A stretch of 64,000 nt of DNA from Paroceanicella profunda. Lineage in GTDB: Bacteria; Pseudomonadota; Alphaproteobacteria; Rhodobacterales; Rhodobacteraceae. This document shows positions 38,901 through 46,405 of this stretch, piece after piece. A program made the position numbers and the translations under genes. Under the pieces are notes generated by a model. That model did no database searches. It saw only the letters and a program-made list of their open reading frames with translations, and was not told the DNA's origin. The stretch covers positions 310,001 to 374,000 of the forward strand of contig NZ_CP040819.1 of the NCBI RefSeq assembly GCF_005887635.2. The letters run 5' to 3'. Every line of letters begins with the position of its first letter. Positions within the stretch are counted from its first letter, which is position 1.

Positions 38901-39174
38901 GCGCCATCGCCCCGTCGTCGGAGGAATAGGAGGACATGTAGAGCATGTGCTCGACGCCGTTCACCTCCTGCTCGATGGGCGTGGCGACGGTGGCGGCCAC
39001 GGTGTTCGCGTCCGCGCCGGGATATTGCGCGCGTACCACGATGGTGGGCGGCGCTATTTCGGGATACTGCGCCACCGGCAGCTGGGTGTAGGCGATCGAC
39101 CCGAGGATCATCAGGACGATCGACAGGACCGACGCGAAGATCGGCCGGTCCACGAAAAAATGTGCAAATCTCAT
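35995..39174 (-). CDS. RND multidrug efflux permease (AcrB/MexB, HAE1 family)
   Basis: A 1059-residue inner-membrane proton-driven pump of normal AcrB-type length (about 1030-1050). The N-terminus MRFAHFFVDRPIFASVLSIVLMILGSIAYTQLPVAQYPEIAPP is typical. The proton-relay block reads GLVLAIGIVVDDAIVVVENVER near residue 400, and the late motif GLAAKNAILIVEFARQ near 930. Twelve membrane helices and two large periplasmic loops are expected. The start overlaps the adaptor gene stop (ATGA). No outer-membrane channel gene is present, so a TolC encoded elsewhere must complete the pump. Confidence 0.96.
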   Translation of the reverse strand: MRFAHFFVDRPIFASVLSIVLMILGSIAYTQLPVAQYPEIAPPTIVVRAQYPGADANTVAATVATPIEQEVNGVEHMLYMSSYSSDDGAMALTITFALGTDLDQAQVLVQNRVSIAQPRLPEEVRRLGVTTTKSSPDLMMVIHMLSPDDTYDQLYVSNYARSRVRDVLMRLEGVGDLTIFGEREYALRIWLDPQKLAAYGMTSGDVVQALREQNVQVSGGALGAPPVDDGSAFQYTVTTQGRFESARDFRYVIVKSAGEGRLIQLQDVARIELGARDYVTNSYLDGKPAVALAIFQRPGTNALAAAEEIEHTIAELAKDFPPGLEYKVVYNPTEFIAESISEVYKTILEAIALVVIVIIVFLQSWRMAIVPIVAIPVSLVGTLAVLYGLGFSLNMLTLFGLVLAIGIVVDDAIVVVENVERNIALGLAPNAAAHRTMTEVGAAVIAISLVLIAVFLPTAFIPGISGQFYLQFAVTIAVSTAISAFNSLTLSPALAAWLFKPHSHARPGTLLGRAGQAAADGFNRGFERLSDGYAWLVRRLVSTRAALGLMVAIFAGLIWATVHMAGVVPRGFIPLMDQGYGIVVVQLPDGASLGRTDAVVREASRIIEDTPGVASAVAFAGFSGATFTNASNAGVIFASFKPFEERLPHGQSANAIIGNLYGRLQSLREAFIIALPPPSIRGIGTSGGFKLQIQDRDSADMSRALAAAREVAAAANQVQGLSGIFTTFSDSSPQVFLAIDREKARILDVPIPNIFETLSINLGSSYVNDFNAFGRVYQVRAQADQAFRVAREDIENLKVRSAGGALVPLGTLVEIQDVTGPTLVQRYNMLTSVPLQGNPAPGVSTGDALALMEGVAAEILPRGMTSQWTELAYQESNTGNTAIYIFGLSVVFVFLALAAQYESWVMPVAIILIVPLGVLAALTGVSLRGLDNNILVQIGLIVLIGLAAKNAILIVEFARQAQDRGESAVDAAVEACRLRLRPILMTAFAFILGVVPLMIASGPGAEMRQSLGTAVFSGMLGVTLVGLFLTPVFYVALRRIFPGRAPAPHPEAPEPAAAD

Positions 39175-40319
39175 TGGGGCAGTCCGTCCGGCGAAAGGGC
39201 GTCGGGGAGGGTTTCCATCTCCACGGTCACCGTGGCACCGGGGCGCACGCGCATCAGGCCGTTCACGATCACCGTCTCGTCGCCGGTAAGTCCGTCGCGG
39301 ATCACGCGGTAGCCGTCGATGCGCGGCCCCGTGCGCACCGGCAGGGTGGAGACCGAGCCGTCCTCGGCCACCACGAACACCACGCGGCGGCCCTGGTCCG
39401 AAGCGATGGCCTCGTCGGGCAGCAGCACGCCGCGATGCGGCAGCGAGCCGGGCACCGAGATGCGGCCGAACATGCCCGGTTGCAGGATGCCGTCGGGGTT
39501 CGCGAAGCGGGCGCGCAGGCGCATGGTGCCGGTGGCATCGTCGATGCGGTTCTCGGCGAAGTTCAGCACGCCCTCCACCGGGTCCTCGCGGCCATCGGCC
39601 AGTTTCACCACCACCTTCAGCCCGCCGCCGCGGTTGATCACCGCGTCGCGGCCGCGCAGGTCCCGCGCGTAGGCGAGGAAGCGGCGTTCGTCGATGTTGA
39701 AGTAGAAGTCGATCGGGTCTCGCGTGACGATGCTGGTGAGCACCGTGCTGTCGGCCTGCACGAGGTTGCCGGCGGAGATGAGCCGCCGGTCGATGCGGCC
39801 GGGGAACGGGGCGCGCACCTCGCTGAACTCCAGGTCCAGCTCGGCACGCTCCAGCGCGGCCTGGGCGCCGGCCAGGCTGGCCCGGGCGGCGTCGTACTCA
39901 CGCTGGCGGTCATCGAGCGCGGAGGTGGACAGGTTGCCCTTGCGCTCCAGAGGCTGGGCGCGTTCGAACTCCAGCTTCGCGAAGGACAGGCGGCTCTGCG
40001 CCACGTCCACATCCGCGCGGGCCTGGTTCACGGCGGAGCGGAAGGCGCGCTGGTCGATGGTGAACAGCAGGTCGCCCTTCTCCACCAGCGCGCCGTCGGT
40101 AAAATGCACCGTGTCGAGATAGCCGCTCACCCGGGCGCGGATGTCAACCGTGTCCACCGCCTCGAAACGGCCGGCGAATTCGTCCACCTCCACGATGTCG
40201 CGCACGACGGGTTTCGCCCCCGTCACCACGGGCGCAGCCTGCTGGGCGCGCAGAATCGCCGGCGACAGGAACAGGGCAGCGGCCAGCAAGGCGCTGCCAG
40301 ACAAACGAAACGTCATCAT
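39171..40319 (-). CDS. RND efflux periplasmic adaptor (membrane fusion protein)
   Basis: A 382-residue adaptor of the AcrA/MexA type. A signal sequence MMTFRLSGSALLAAALFLSPAILRA is followed by the lipoyl-like halves (VDIRARVSGYLDTVHFTDGALVEKGDLLFTIDQR), a helical hairpin (about residues 100-165) and beta-barrel parts containing ILQPGMFGRISVPGS. No lipobox cysteine is seen in the signal, so it is probably not lipidated. It bridges the permease and an outer-membrane factor. It is the first gene of the pair; the promoter lies in the gap shared with aqpZ. Confidence 0.94.
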   Translation of the reverse strand: MMTFRLSGSALLAAALFLSPAILRAQQAAPVVTGAKPVVRDIVEVDEFAGRFEAVDTVDIRARVSGYLDTVHFTDGALVEKGDLLFTIDQRAFRSAVNQARADVDVAQSRLSFAKLEFERAQPLERKGNLSTSALDDRQREYDAARASLAGAQAALERAELDLEFSEVRAPFPGRIDRRLISAGNLVQADSTVLTSIVTRDPIDFYFNIDERRFLAYARDLRGRDAVINRGGGLKVVVKLADGREDPVEGVLNFAENRIDDATGTMRLRARFANPDGILQPGMFGRISVPGSLPHRGVLLPDEAIASDQGRRVVFVVAEDGSVSTLPVRTGPRIDGYRVIRDGLTGDETVIVNGLMRVRPGATVTVEMETLPDALSPDGLPQ

Positions 40320-40783
40320 CCGGCCTTTCCATGGGCCGCAGGCGGCGTGGCCTGCGGCGATGTCAGTGCATGCAATCCGGTACCTGAATACAAGCTTGCG
40401 TCCTGCCGCTTGTCGATTTCGCCCAATTCCGGCGTCCGGCCCCGAATATTTCCGCGCGACAGGAAGTTATGTCGAAATTGCGCACGAATTCTGAAGCTCC
40501 CGAACAGATGAATGGCAAAACGCGGGCCCGATTCCCGGGATTTTGGTGTATTTTCCATTGATCGTGTGCCACCCTCTTCATGTTTCGCGTTGAAGTCTGG
40601 CCTGCGTAGGCCATCCCTCCCGTTCGCGATCTCCTTCGGCACAGGCCGGCCGAACCCGGTGGACTGGCCGCCCCGCGCTCCGGCGCTTCCGGGGTGGCCG
40701 GGCGCACGTTCCCGCGAACCGCCCGCATCGGGCACGGGAGCCCCCATGACATCGCGTCCGCGGTGCGGACCGAGGAGATCGTG
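40320..40783. other. Divergent control region, RND operon / aqpZ
   Basis: About 464 bases without a supported gene. The stretch 40375-40600 is less GC-rich than its surroundings and is the likely place of both promoters. An inverted pair ACAAGC (40390-40395) / GCTTGT (40408-40413) separated by 12 bases could be a repressor site, but no dedicated regulator gene adjoins. The segment just before aqpZ carries GAGGAG at 40772-40777. Confidence 0.5.
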
Positions 40784-41590
40784 ATGCGAAAGAAACTTCT
40801 CGCCGAGACCTTCGGCACCTTCTGGCTGGTTTTCGGAGGCTGCGGCGCCGCCGTCCTCGCGGCCGGCTTCCCGGACCTGGGCATCGGCTTTGCCGGCGTC
40901 GCGCTGGCCTTCGGCCTCAGCGTGCTCACCATGGCCTATGCGCTCGGCCCGATTTCGGGCGGTCACTTCAACCCGGCGGTATCGCTCGGCCTCGTCGTCG
41001 CGCGCCGCTTCCCGGCCGCGGAGCTCGGGCCATACGTCCTGGCTCAGCTCGCGGGCGCTGTAATCGCGGCCGGCGTGCTCTACGGCATTGCCTCCGGGGC
41101 GCCCGAGTGGAGCGCCGGCGGCTTCGCCTCCAACGGCTACGGCGCGCTCTCGCCCGGGGGCTTCTCGCTGTTCGCCTGCCTGCTGATCGAGGCGGTGCTG
41201 ACGGCGTTCTTCCTGATCGTGATCCTCGGCGCCACCTCGCCGCAGGCCCCGGTCGGCTTCGCGCCGCTGGCCATCGGCCTCGCGCTCACGCTGATCCACC
41301 TGGTGTCCATCCCCGTCACCAACACCTCGGTGAACCCGGCCCGCTCCACCGGTGTGGCCTTCTTCGCCGAGACCGCGGCCGTGCCGCAGCTCTGGCTGTT
41401 CTGGCTCGCTCCGCTGGTCGGCGGTGCGCTCGGCGGGCTGATATGGCTGCAGGTGTTCGAGCCCGCGCATCTCCTGCCCCCCGGCAGGCAGGAGCGCAAA
41501 TCCGGCGCGGCGGCCACGTCCGTACGTCCGGAACCGGGCGCGGCCCGGATGTTCTTCGGTCTGCGCAGAAAGCGCCATCTGCGACACTGA
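40784..41590 (+). CDS. aqpZ: Aquaporin Z with an extended C-terminus
   Basis: A 268-residue water channel. Six membrane helices and the two half-helix NPA motifs are visible: [11 protein letters not shown] near residue 62 and [12 protein letters not shown] near residue 185. The selectivity-filter histidine lies in [14 protein letters not shown] and the arginine follows the second NPA, as in AqpZ rather than glycerol facilitators. GAGGAG sits 7 bases before the ATG at 40784, so longer frames are rejected. The typical length is about 230 residues; here some 35 polar residues, ending in [12 protein letters not shown], extend the cytoplasmic tail. Confidence 0.94.
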   Translation: MRKKLLAETFGTFWLVFGGCGAAVLAAGFPDLGIGFAGVALAFGLSVLTMAYALGPISGGHFNPAVSLGLVVARRFPAAELGPYVLAQLAGAVIAAGVLYGIASGAPEWSAGGFASNGYGALSPGGFSLFACLLIEAVLTAFFLIVILGATSPQAPVGFAPLAIGLALTLIHLVSIPVTNTSVNPARSTGVAFFAETAAVPQLWLFWLAPLVGGALGGLIWLQVFEPAHLLPPGRQERKSGAAATSVRPEPGAARMFFGLRRKRHLRH

Positions 41591-41686
41591 CCCGGCAGGC
41601 ACGTGCACGTGAAACGGCGCGCCGTGAGCGGTGAAATCTCGGGACTGGCAACAGGTCATCGGGGCGGCTCCTTGTGTAACGAGCGC

Positions 41687-41727
41687 TAAACAAGTTTATT
41701 TGACATCTGCTGTCAAGCTGTTATTTA
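41687..41727 (+). promoter_or_regulatory. Promoter and palindromes before the TetR gene
   Basis: TTGACA at 41700-41705, a perfect -35, is followed 16 bases later by TATTTA (41722-41727). Two palindromes overlap it: TAAAC-AA-GTTTA (41687-41698) and TTGACA-TCTGC-TGTCAA (41700-41716). This arrangement suits autorepression by the TetR protein encoded next. Confidence 0.55.
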
Positions 41728-41736
41728 GTGACCCCT

Positions 41737-42339
41737 ATGAAACAGGAGATGAAGCGCCGGACCGGCCGTCCGCGCGGTTTCGATCGCGAACGGGCCGTTG
41801 AAACGGCCATGGAGCTGTTCTGGCGCCATGGCTACGAAGGTGTGTCCGTGGCGGACCTCACCTCCGCGATCGGCATCGCGGCGCCCAGCCTTTACGCCGC
41901 CTTCGGCAACAAGGCCGGGCTCTACCGGGAGGCGCTCGCCTGCTACGAGGCACGCGACGCGCGTGACAACATCGCCCGGATGGCCGATGCACCGGGCCCG
42001 GAAGCCGCGGCCAGGGTGTTGCTGGAGCGCGTGGCGACCATGCTCACCACCTGTACCGGGCCCCGCTGCTGCATGATCGCCACCGGCATGGTGGCCTGCA
42101 GCGCCGAGCACGAGGATATCGCGGGGGAGCTCTCCACGCTGCGCGAGGGCTTCCGGCAGGACATGGCGCGCATCCTCACCCGCTGGGTGCCGGAGGCGCA
42201 GGCCCAGGCCCTGGCCCGCTATCTCGTTGCGGTAACCCAGGGCCTGTCCATCCAGGCGCGGGACGGCGCCACCCCCGGCGAACTCGCCCAGGTGGTCGAC
42301 CAGGCCTGCCTCGTCTTCCGGATGCCCGCGGAGGCCTGA
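41737..42339 (+). CDS. TetR-family transcriptional regulator
   Basis: A regulator of about 200 residues. The HTH region is GRPRGFDRERAVETAMELFWRHGYEGVSVADLTSAIGIAAPSLYAAFGNKAGLYREAL, with the C-terminal domain containing a Cys pair in TGPRCCMIATGMVACS, as in the AefR/ComR-like subgroup. Possible starts are GTG 41728, ATG 41737 and ATG 41749. I chose 41737 because the last has its AGGAG directly abutting and the promoter's start would fall near 41735. It lies 146 bp after aqpZ and converges with the DNA ligase gene. The target genes are unknown. Confidence 0.88.
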   Translation: MKQEMKRRTGRPRGFDRERAVETAMELFWRHGYEGVSVADLTSAIGIAAPSLYAAFGNKAGLYREALACYEARDARDNIARMADAPGPEAAARVLLERVATMLTTCTGPRCCMIATGMVACSAEHEDIAGELSTLREGFRQDMARILTRWVPEAQAQALARYLVAVTQGLSIQARDGATPGELAQVVDQACLVFRMPAEA

Positions 42340-42401
42340 TCGGTCGGGGGCGCTCCCCCGCCGCGCCGCTGGCCCCCGGCGGAGCCGCGCCTGCCGCCCC
42401 T

Positions 42402-43970
42402 TCACAGCAGCGCTTCGAGCGTCTCCAGCGTGTCGGCTTGGGCGGCGGGCTTGTCCCAGCGGATGCGGTTCACGCGCGGAAAGCGCATGGCGATGCCGGA
42501 TTTGTGGCGGGAGGAGCGGTTCAGCCCCTCGAAGGCGATCTCCAGCACCAGTTCCGGGCGCACCGCGCGCACCGGGCCGAATCGGTCAACGGTGGCCTCG
42601 CGCACGAAACGGTCGATCCGGCGCAGCTCGGCATCGGTGAAGCCGAAATAGGCCTTGCCCACCGGCACGATCTCCGCTCCCCGCCACACCCCGAACGTGT
42701 AGTCCGAGTAGTAGCCCGAGCGCTTGCCGTGGCCGCGCTGCGCGTAGAGCAGGATGGCGTCCACCAGGAACGGGTCGCGCTTCCACTTGAACCAGGGGCC
42801 GCGCGGCCGGCCGGCGCGGTAGGGCGTGTCGCGCCGCTTGATCATCACCCCCTCCACGAGTGCCTCGGGCGGGGCGGCGCGCGCCGCGGCCAGCTCCTCC
42901 CAGCTCGCGAAGGGCACCTCGGCCGAAAGGTCGAAGCGCGCCGGGTTCAGCGGCGCGAGGAAGCGTTCCAGCCGGGCCCGGCGCGCCTCCTGCGACAGGG
43001 GGCGCAGGTCGGTCTCCCCCTCGCTCAGCAGGTCGTAGGCGCGCAGCATGGCCGGAAGCCGGGTCATGAGCGCGCGCGACACGGTCTTGCGGTTCAGCCG
43101 CTGCTGCAGGTCGGCGAAACTGCCCACCGCGCCGTCCCGGCGCACCAGCAGCTCGCCGTCCAGCGCGCCGTCGAAGCCCATCGCCGCGACCAGGTCGGGA
43201 AAGGCGCCGGAGATGTCCTCCCCCGTGCGCGACCACAGCCGCCGCACCGTGCCCTCGGCCACCGCCTGCACGCGGATGCCGTCCCATTTCCACTCGGCGA
43301 TGTAATCTCCGGGCGGCAGCGGCGCGAGACCCTCCGCGTCGATCGGGGTGGAGAGCATCACCGGGCGGAACGGCGCCGCCAGGGCGTTCACCGGCTTCTC
43401 GCCGCCACGGAACCAGTCGAACAGCGCCGCGTAGGGTGGCGAAAGCCCGTGCCAGAGCTCGACGATCTCCTCCACCGGCCGCCCGGAAAACTGCGCCAGC
43501 GCGGCCTTCGCCAGGCCGGCGGACACCCCCACCCGCAGCCCGCCCGTGGCCAGTTTCAGCAGCGCATAGCGCGCGGCGGGCGGCAGGCTGTCCAGCAACC
43601 CGGCCATCGCCCCGGGCACCTCGGCACGGGTGAGCCCCTCCAGCCGGGCGATCACCGCGCCGAGCGCGAGGTCTCCGCCATCGTCCACGGCCGCGTCCGG
43701 GCCGGGCCAGATCAGCGCGATGGTCTCGGCCAGGTCGCCGACGAAATCATAGGAGAGCGCGAAGAGCACCGGGTCCACCCGCGCGCCCACCATCTCGCGC
43801 AGCCGTGCCGGGGTGACCCGGCCCAGCGACAGCTCGCCGGTGAGCGCGGCCAGCGCCCAGCCCCGGTCCGGGTCCGGCGCCTCGGCGAGATAGGCCGTGA
43901 TCAGGCGCAGCTTGTCGGTGCGCGCAGGCGTGAAGGCCAGCCGGTCCAGCAGGGCCGCGAAGCGCCTCAT
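42402..43970 (-). CDS. ATP-dependent DNA ligase (ligase-exonuclease pair type)
   Basis: A 522-residue ATP-dependent ligase. An N-terminal DNA-binding domain of about 200 residues precedes the adenylation domain with motif I IAEWKWDGIRVQ (catalytic Lys228). Then come LDGELLVRRDG (III), VEGVMIKRRDTPYRAGRPRGPWFKWKRD (IV-V) and an OB-fold domain ending near LNRSSRHKSGIAMRFPRVNRIRWDKP. It belongs to the bacterial group encoded with an MBL-fold exonuclease and often an Lhr-type helicase. The exonuclease gene overlaps its start by 4 bp; no helicase gene follows here. It probably acts in DNA repair. Confidence 0.94.
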   Translation of the reverse strand: MRRFAALLDRLAFTPARTDKLRLITAYLAEAPDPDRGWALAALTGELSLGRVTPARLREMVGARVDPVLFALSYDFVGDLAETIALIWPGPDAAVDDGGDLALGAVIARLEGLTRAEVPGAMAGLLDSLPPAARYALLKLATGGLRVGVSAGLAKAALAQFSGRPVEEIVELWHGLSPPYAALFDWFRGGEKPVNALAAPFRPVMLSTPIDAEGLAPLPPGDYIAEWKWDGIRVQAVAEGTVRRLWSRTGEDISGAFPDLVAAMGFDGALDGELLVRRDGAVGSFADLQQRLNRKTVSRALMTRLPAMLRAYDLLSEGETDLRPLSQEARRARLERFLAPLNPARFDLSAEVPFASWEELAAARAAPPEALVEGVMIKRRDTPYRAGRPRGPWFKWKRDPFLVDAILLYAQRGHGKRSGYYSDYTFGVWRGAEIVPVGKAYFGFTDAELRRIDRFVREATVDRFGPVRAVRPELVLEIAFEGLNRSSRHKSGIAMRFPRVNRIRWDKPAAQADTLETLEALL

Positions 43971-45223
43971 GCCGGGGCGCCCGGGGCCGTGGCCGGCCCG
44001 TCGTCCTCGGCAATGCCCCCGTCCGGCCCGTCGTCCCCGGCCCCGGCGCGCCCTGCCACATCCTCGTCCGGGCCGCGGTCCGCTGCCCCGCTGTTCGCCG
44101 CCACCTCCTCATCCGTTCCGGCGACCTCGGCTCCGGTGTTCGCTGCAGGAACCTCGTCCCGTCCGGCACCCGCCGCCCCGGTGTTCGCTGCAGGGTCCTC
44201 GGCCCCTCCGGCCTCCCCTGCTCCAACCTCCTCCGCCTCATCTTCGTAGCCGACGAGGCGCAGCGGCCGGGCCTCCAGCCCCTGCGTGCGGCACCAGTGC
44301 ACCAGTGCATCCTCCGCGCCATGCGTCACCCACACCTCGCCTGCGCCGGTCTCGGTGATGGTGCGGGTGAGGGCGGGCCAGTCGCAATGGTCGGAGATCA
44401 CCAGCGGCAGGTCGCTCAGGCGTTGCCGGGCGCGGGCGCGCACCTGCATCCAGCCGCTGGCAAAGCACAGCAGCGGGGCCGCGAAGCGCTGCGCCCACTT
44501 CGCCGCGAAGGCCGAGGGCGGCGCCAGCACGATCTCGCCGGGCAGCGCGCCGCGCCCGCCGCCCTCCAGCGTGGCCGGTGCGAGCGGGCCGAGGGCGATG
44601 CCCTGCGCCGCGTGATAGGCGCACAGCCGCTCCAGCGCGCCGTGCAGGTGGATCGGCCGGTCATAGCCCTCCGCGCGCAGCAGCATGATCATCCGCTGCG
44701 CCTTGCCGAGCGCATAGGCCCCCACGAGATGCGTGCGCTCGGGAAACTGCGCCAGGCTGGCGAGCAGCCGCCGGGTTTCCGCGCCCGGGTCCGGGTGGCG
44801 GAACACCGGCAGGCCGAAGGTGGCCTCGGTCACGAATATGTCGCAGGGCACCAGCTCGAAGGGCGCGCAGGCCGGGTTCGGCGCGCGGGTGTAATCTCCC
44901 GAGACCACGACGCGTGTGCCGCCCCGCTCCAGCCGGATCTGGGCGGAGCCGAGCACGTGCCCGGCCGGGTGGAAGCTCACCCGCACGCCGCCGATCTCCA
45001 CCGGCCCCGCCGCTGCCTGCTGCCGGCCCGCGAAGCCCGCGCCGTAGCGGATGGCCATGATGTCGAGGGTCTGGCGGGTGGCGAGCACGGCGCCGTGGCC
45101 GGCACGGGCGTGGTCGGCATGGGCATGGGTGATGAGCGCGCGCGCCACCGGGCGCACCGGGTCGATGTGGAAGCCGCCCTCCTGGCAGTAGAGCCCCTCC
45201 GGCGTGGGCAGCAGCAGGCTCAT
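43967..45223 (-). CDS. Ligase-associated MBL-fold DNA exonuclease with repeat-built acidic tail
   Basis: A 418-residue metallo-beta-lactamase/beta-CASP nuclease. LITHAHADHARAGHG near residue 32 is the HxHxDH metal motif, SGDYTR and TEATFG follow, and SGWMQVRARARQR, VISDHCDW and VTHGAED are beta-CASP motifs. The nuclease core ends near residue 330. A tail of about 88 residues rich in Ala, Gly, Asp and Glu follows, built from 15-residue units such as DEVPAANTGAEVAGT. The ATG at 45223 is chosen at the domain start. It processes DNA ends for the ligase encoded next, with ATGA overlap. Confidence 0.92.
   Translation of the reverse strand: MSLLLPTPEGLYCQEGGFHIDPVRPVARALITHAHADHARAGHGAVLATRQTLDIMAIRYGAGFAGRQQAAAGPVEIGGVRVSFHPAGHVLGSAQIRLERGGTRVVVSGDYTRAPNPACAPFELVPCDIFVTEATFGLPVFRHPDPGAETRRLLASLAQFPERTHLVGAYALGKAQRMIMLLRAEGYDRPIHLHGALERLCAYHAAQGIALGPLAPATLEGGGRGALPGEIVLAPPSAFAAKWAQRFAAPLLCFASGWMQVRARARQRLSDLPLVISDHCDWPALTRTITETGAGEVWVTHGAEDALVHWCRTQGLEARPLRLVGYEDEAEEVGAGEAGGAEDPAANTGAAGAGRDEVPAANTGAEVAGTDEEVAANSGAADRGPDEDVAGRAGAGDDGPDGGIAEDDGPATAPGAPA
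44055..44225. repeat. 45-bp in-frame repeat inside the exonuclease gene
   Basis: The block CCGGTGTTCGCTGCAGG starts at 44133 and again at 44178, and a variant with CTGTTCGCCGCC lies at 44088-44102, so the spacing is exactly 45 bases (15 codons). Flanking units are more diverged. The spacing keeps the reading frame and creates the acidic tail. Confidence 0.75.
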
Positions 45224-45649
45224 GCCCCCCGCTCCCCGGCCGGCGGGAAGGCGACGTCTCGGCCCTGGGGGATGCAGCGGTCCATGCTGTCGATGATGGT
45301 GGGGCGCGACGAAAAATCCAGCCCGAAACAGGGCGGCACGTGGCGTGACCGCCCGCGCGGCACCGGCAGCCCCCGTCTGGAGTGGCGGGGCGGGCCCCCC
45401 CTGAACCCGCGCCGGCGGGCAATGCCCCGCGGCGCGGATACGGGCCCGTGCGGCCCGGCCGGTGGGGCGACGGAGGGTCCCGGACGGCCCTCCGTGGCTG
45501 GCCGGTTCCGGCACAATCGGCGGGGCGCAGTGCGCCTTCGCTTCCACGAAATGCGCAGTGCGGGCATTGGGTGCTGAACGGCCGCCCCGCAATGCGCGGT
45601 CCGCCATCTCTCTCCGGCGGAGCGTACCCGGCGAGGCTGCCGCGCCGCC
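45224..45649. other. Intergenic region between exonuclease and ABC transporter
   Basis: About 426 bases with no supported gene. A hairpin with perfect 8-bp arms ACGGAGGG (45470-45477) / CCCTCCGT (45488-45495) lies 155 bases beyond the ABC ATPase stop and may terminate that minus-strand transcript. A less GC-rich patch near 45310-45330 could belong to the exonuclease-ligase promoter. Nothing else is clear. Confidence 0.5.
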
Positions 45650-46405
45650 TCAGCCCTGCCCGGCGAGGGCCCGCGCCATCGTCTCGGGCGGCAGGTCGTA
45701 GAGCGCGCCCAGGTGCTCCGCCGTCAGCAGCGCGCCCGGCGGGCCGGAGGCGACCCGGCCGGAGGCATCCACCGTCAGCACCCGGTCCGCGAGGCGCACC
45801 GCATGGCCCGGCTCATGGGTGGAGATCACCAGCCCGAGCCCCTGGCGCGCCAGCGCCTCCAGCCGGGCCAGCAGCCGCTCGCGATTGCCGAAGTCCAGGC
45901 TGGCCGCGGGCTCGTCGAGCAGGATCGCCGGGGCGGCCTGCGCCAGCGCCCGGGCGATGAGCACCATCTGCCGCTGCCCGCCGGACAGCCGGGTGACCGG
46001 CGTCTCCGCCAGATGCGCGATGCCCATCTGGGCCAGAGCCGCCTCGGCCGCCGCGCGGTCCGCCGGACCGGGGCCCGCGAACAGCCCCAGATGCGCGGTC
46101 CGTCCCTGCAGGACGAAGGCGCGCACCGGGTCGGCGAAGGGCGCGGTCATCGCCTGGGGCACGTAGGCGAGGCGCCGGGCCCGCGCGGCGCGCGACAGCT
46201 CCCCCATCGGCGTGCCGCCCAGCGAGACACTGCCGCCGAGCGCGGGGATGAGCCCGAGCAGGGTGCGCAGGATCGTGGTCTTGCCCGCGCCGTTCGGCCC
46301 GAGCAGGCACAGGGTTTCCCCGGCCCGGAGCGACAGGGAGATGTCGCGCGCCAGCGGCCGGCCCCGGTGGCCGACCGCAAGCCCGCGGGCGGCGATCAGC
46401 TCCAT
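45650..46405 (-). CDS. FecE/BtuD-type ABC transporter ATP-binding protein
   Basis: A 251-residue ATPase of the iron-siderophore/cobalamin importer class. Walker A LLGPNGAGKTTILRTLLGL lies near residue 34, the Q-loop YVPQA, the signature LSGGQRQMVLIARALAQ near 138, Walker B AILLDEPAASLDFGNRERLL and the switch histidine VISTHEPGHAVRLADRVL. The ATG at 46405 overlaps the permease stop by 10 bp; a longer frame in this orientation is an overlap artefact. It is the last gene of the FecBCD-like set. Confidence 0.93.
   Translation of the reverse strand: MELIAARGLAVGHRGRPLARDISLSLRAGETLCLLGPNGAGKTTILRTLLGLIPALGGSVSLGGTPMGELSRAARARRLAYVPQAMTAPFADPVRAFVLQGRTAHLGLFAGPGPADRAAAEAALAQMGIAHLAETPVTRLSGGQRQMVLIARALAQAAPAILLDEPAASLDFGNRERLLARLEALARQGLGLVISTHEPGHAVRLADRVLTVDASGRVASGPPGALLTAEHLGALYDLPPETMARALAGQG

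Noticed and set aside
35974-39312. A 1112-residue open frame on the plus strand
   Set aside because: It lies antisense to the RND permease, is His/Arg/Gly-rich with no family pattern, and arises from codon bias of the true minus-strand gene.
45224-45607. Small minus-strand gene upstream of the exonuclease (about 115 residues)
   Set aside because: Pro/Arg-rich frame with no ribosome-binding site or known family; more likely non-coding leader.
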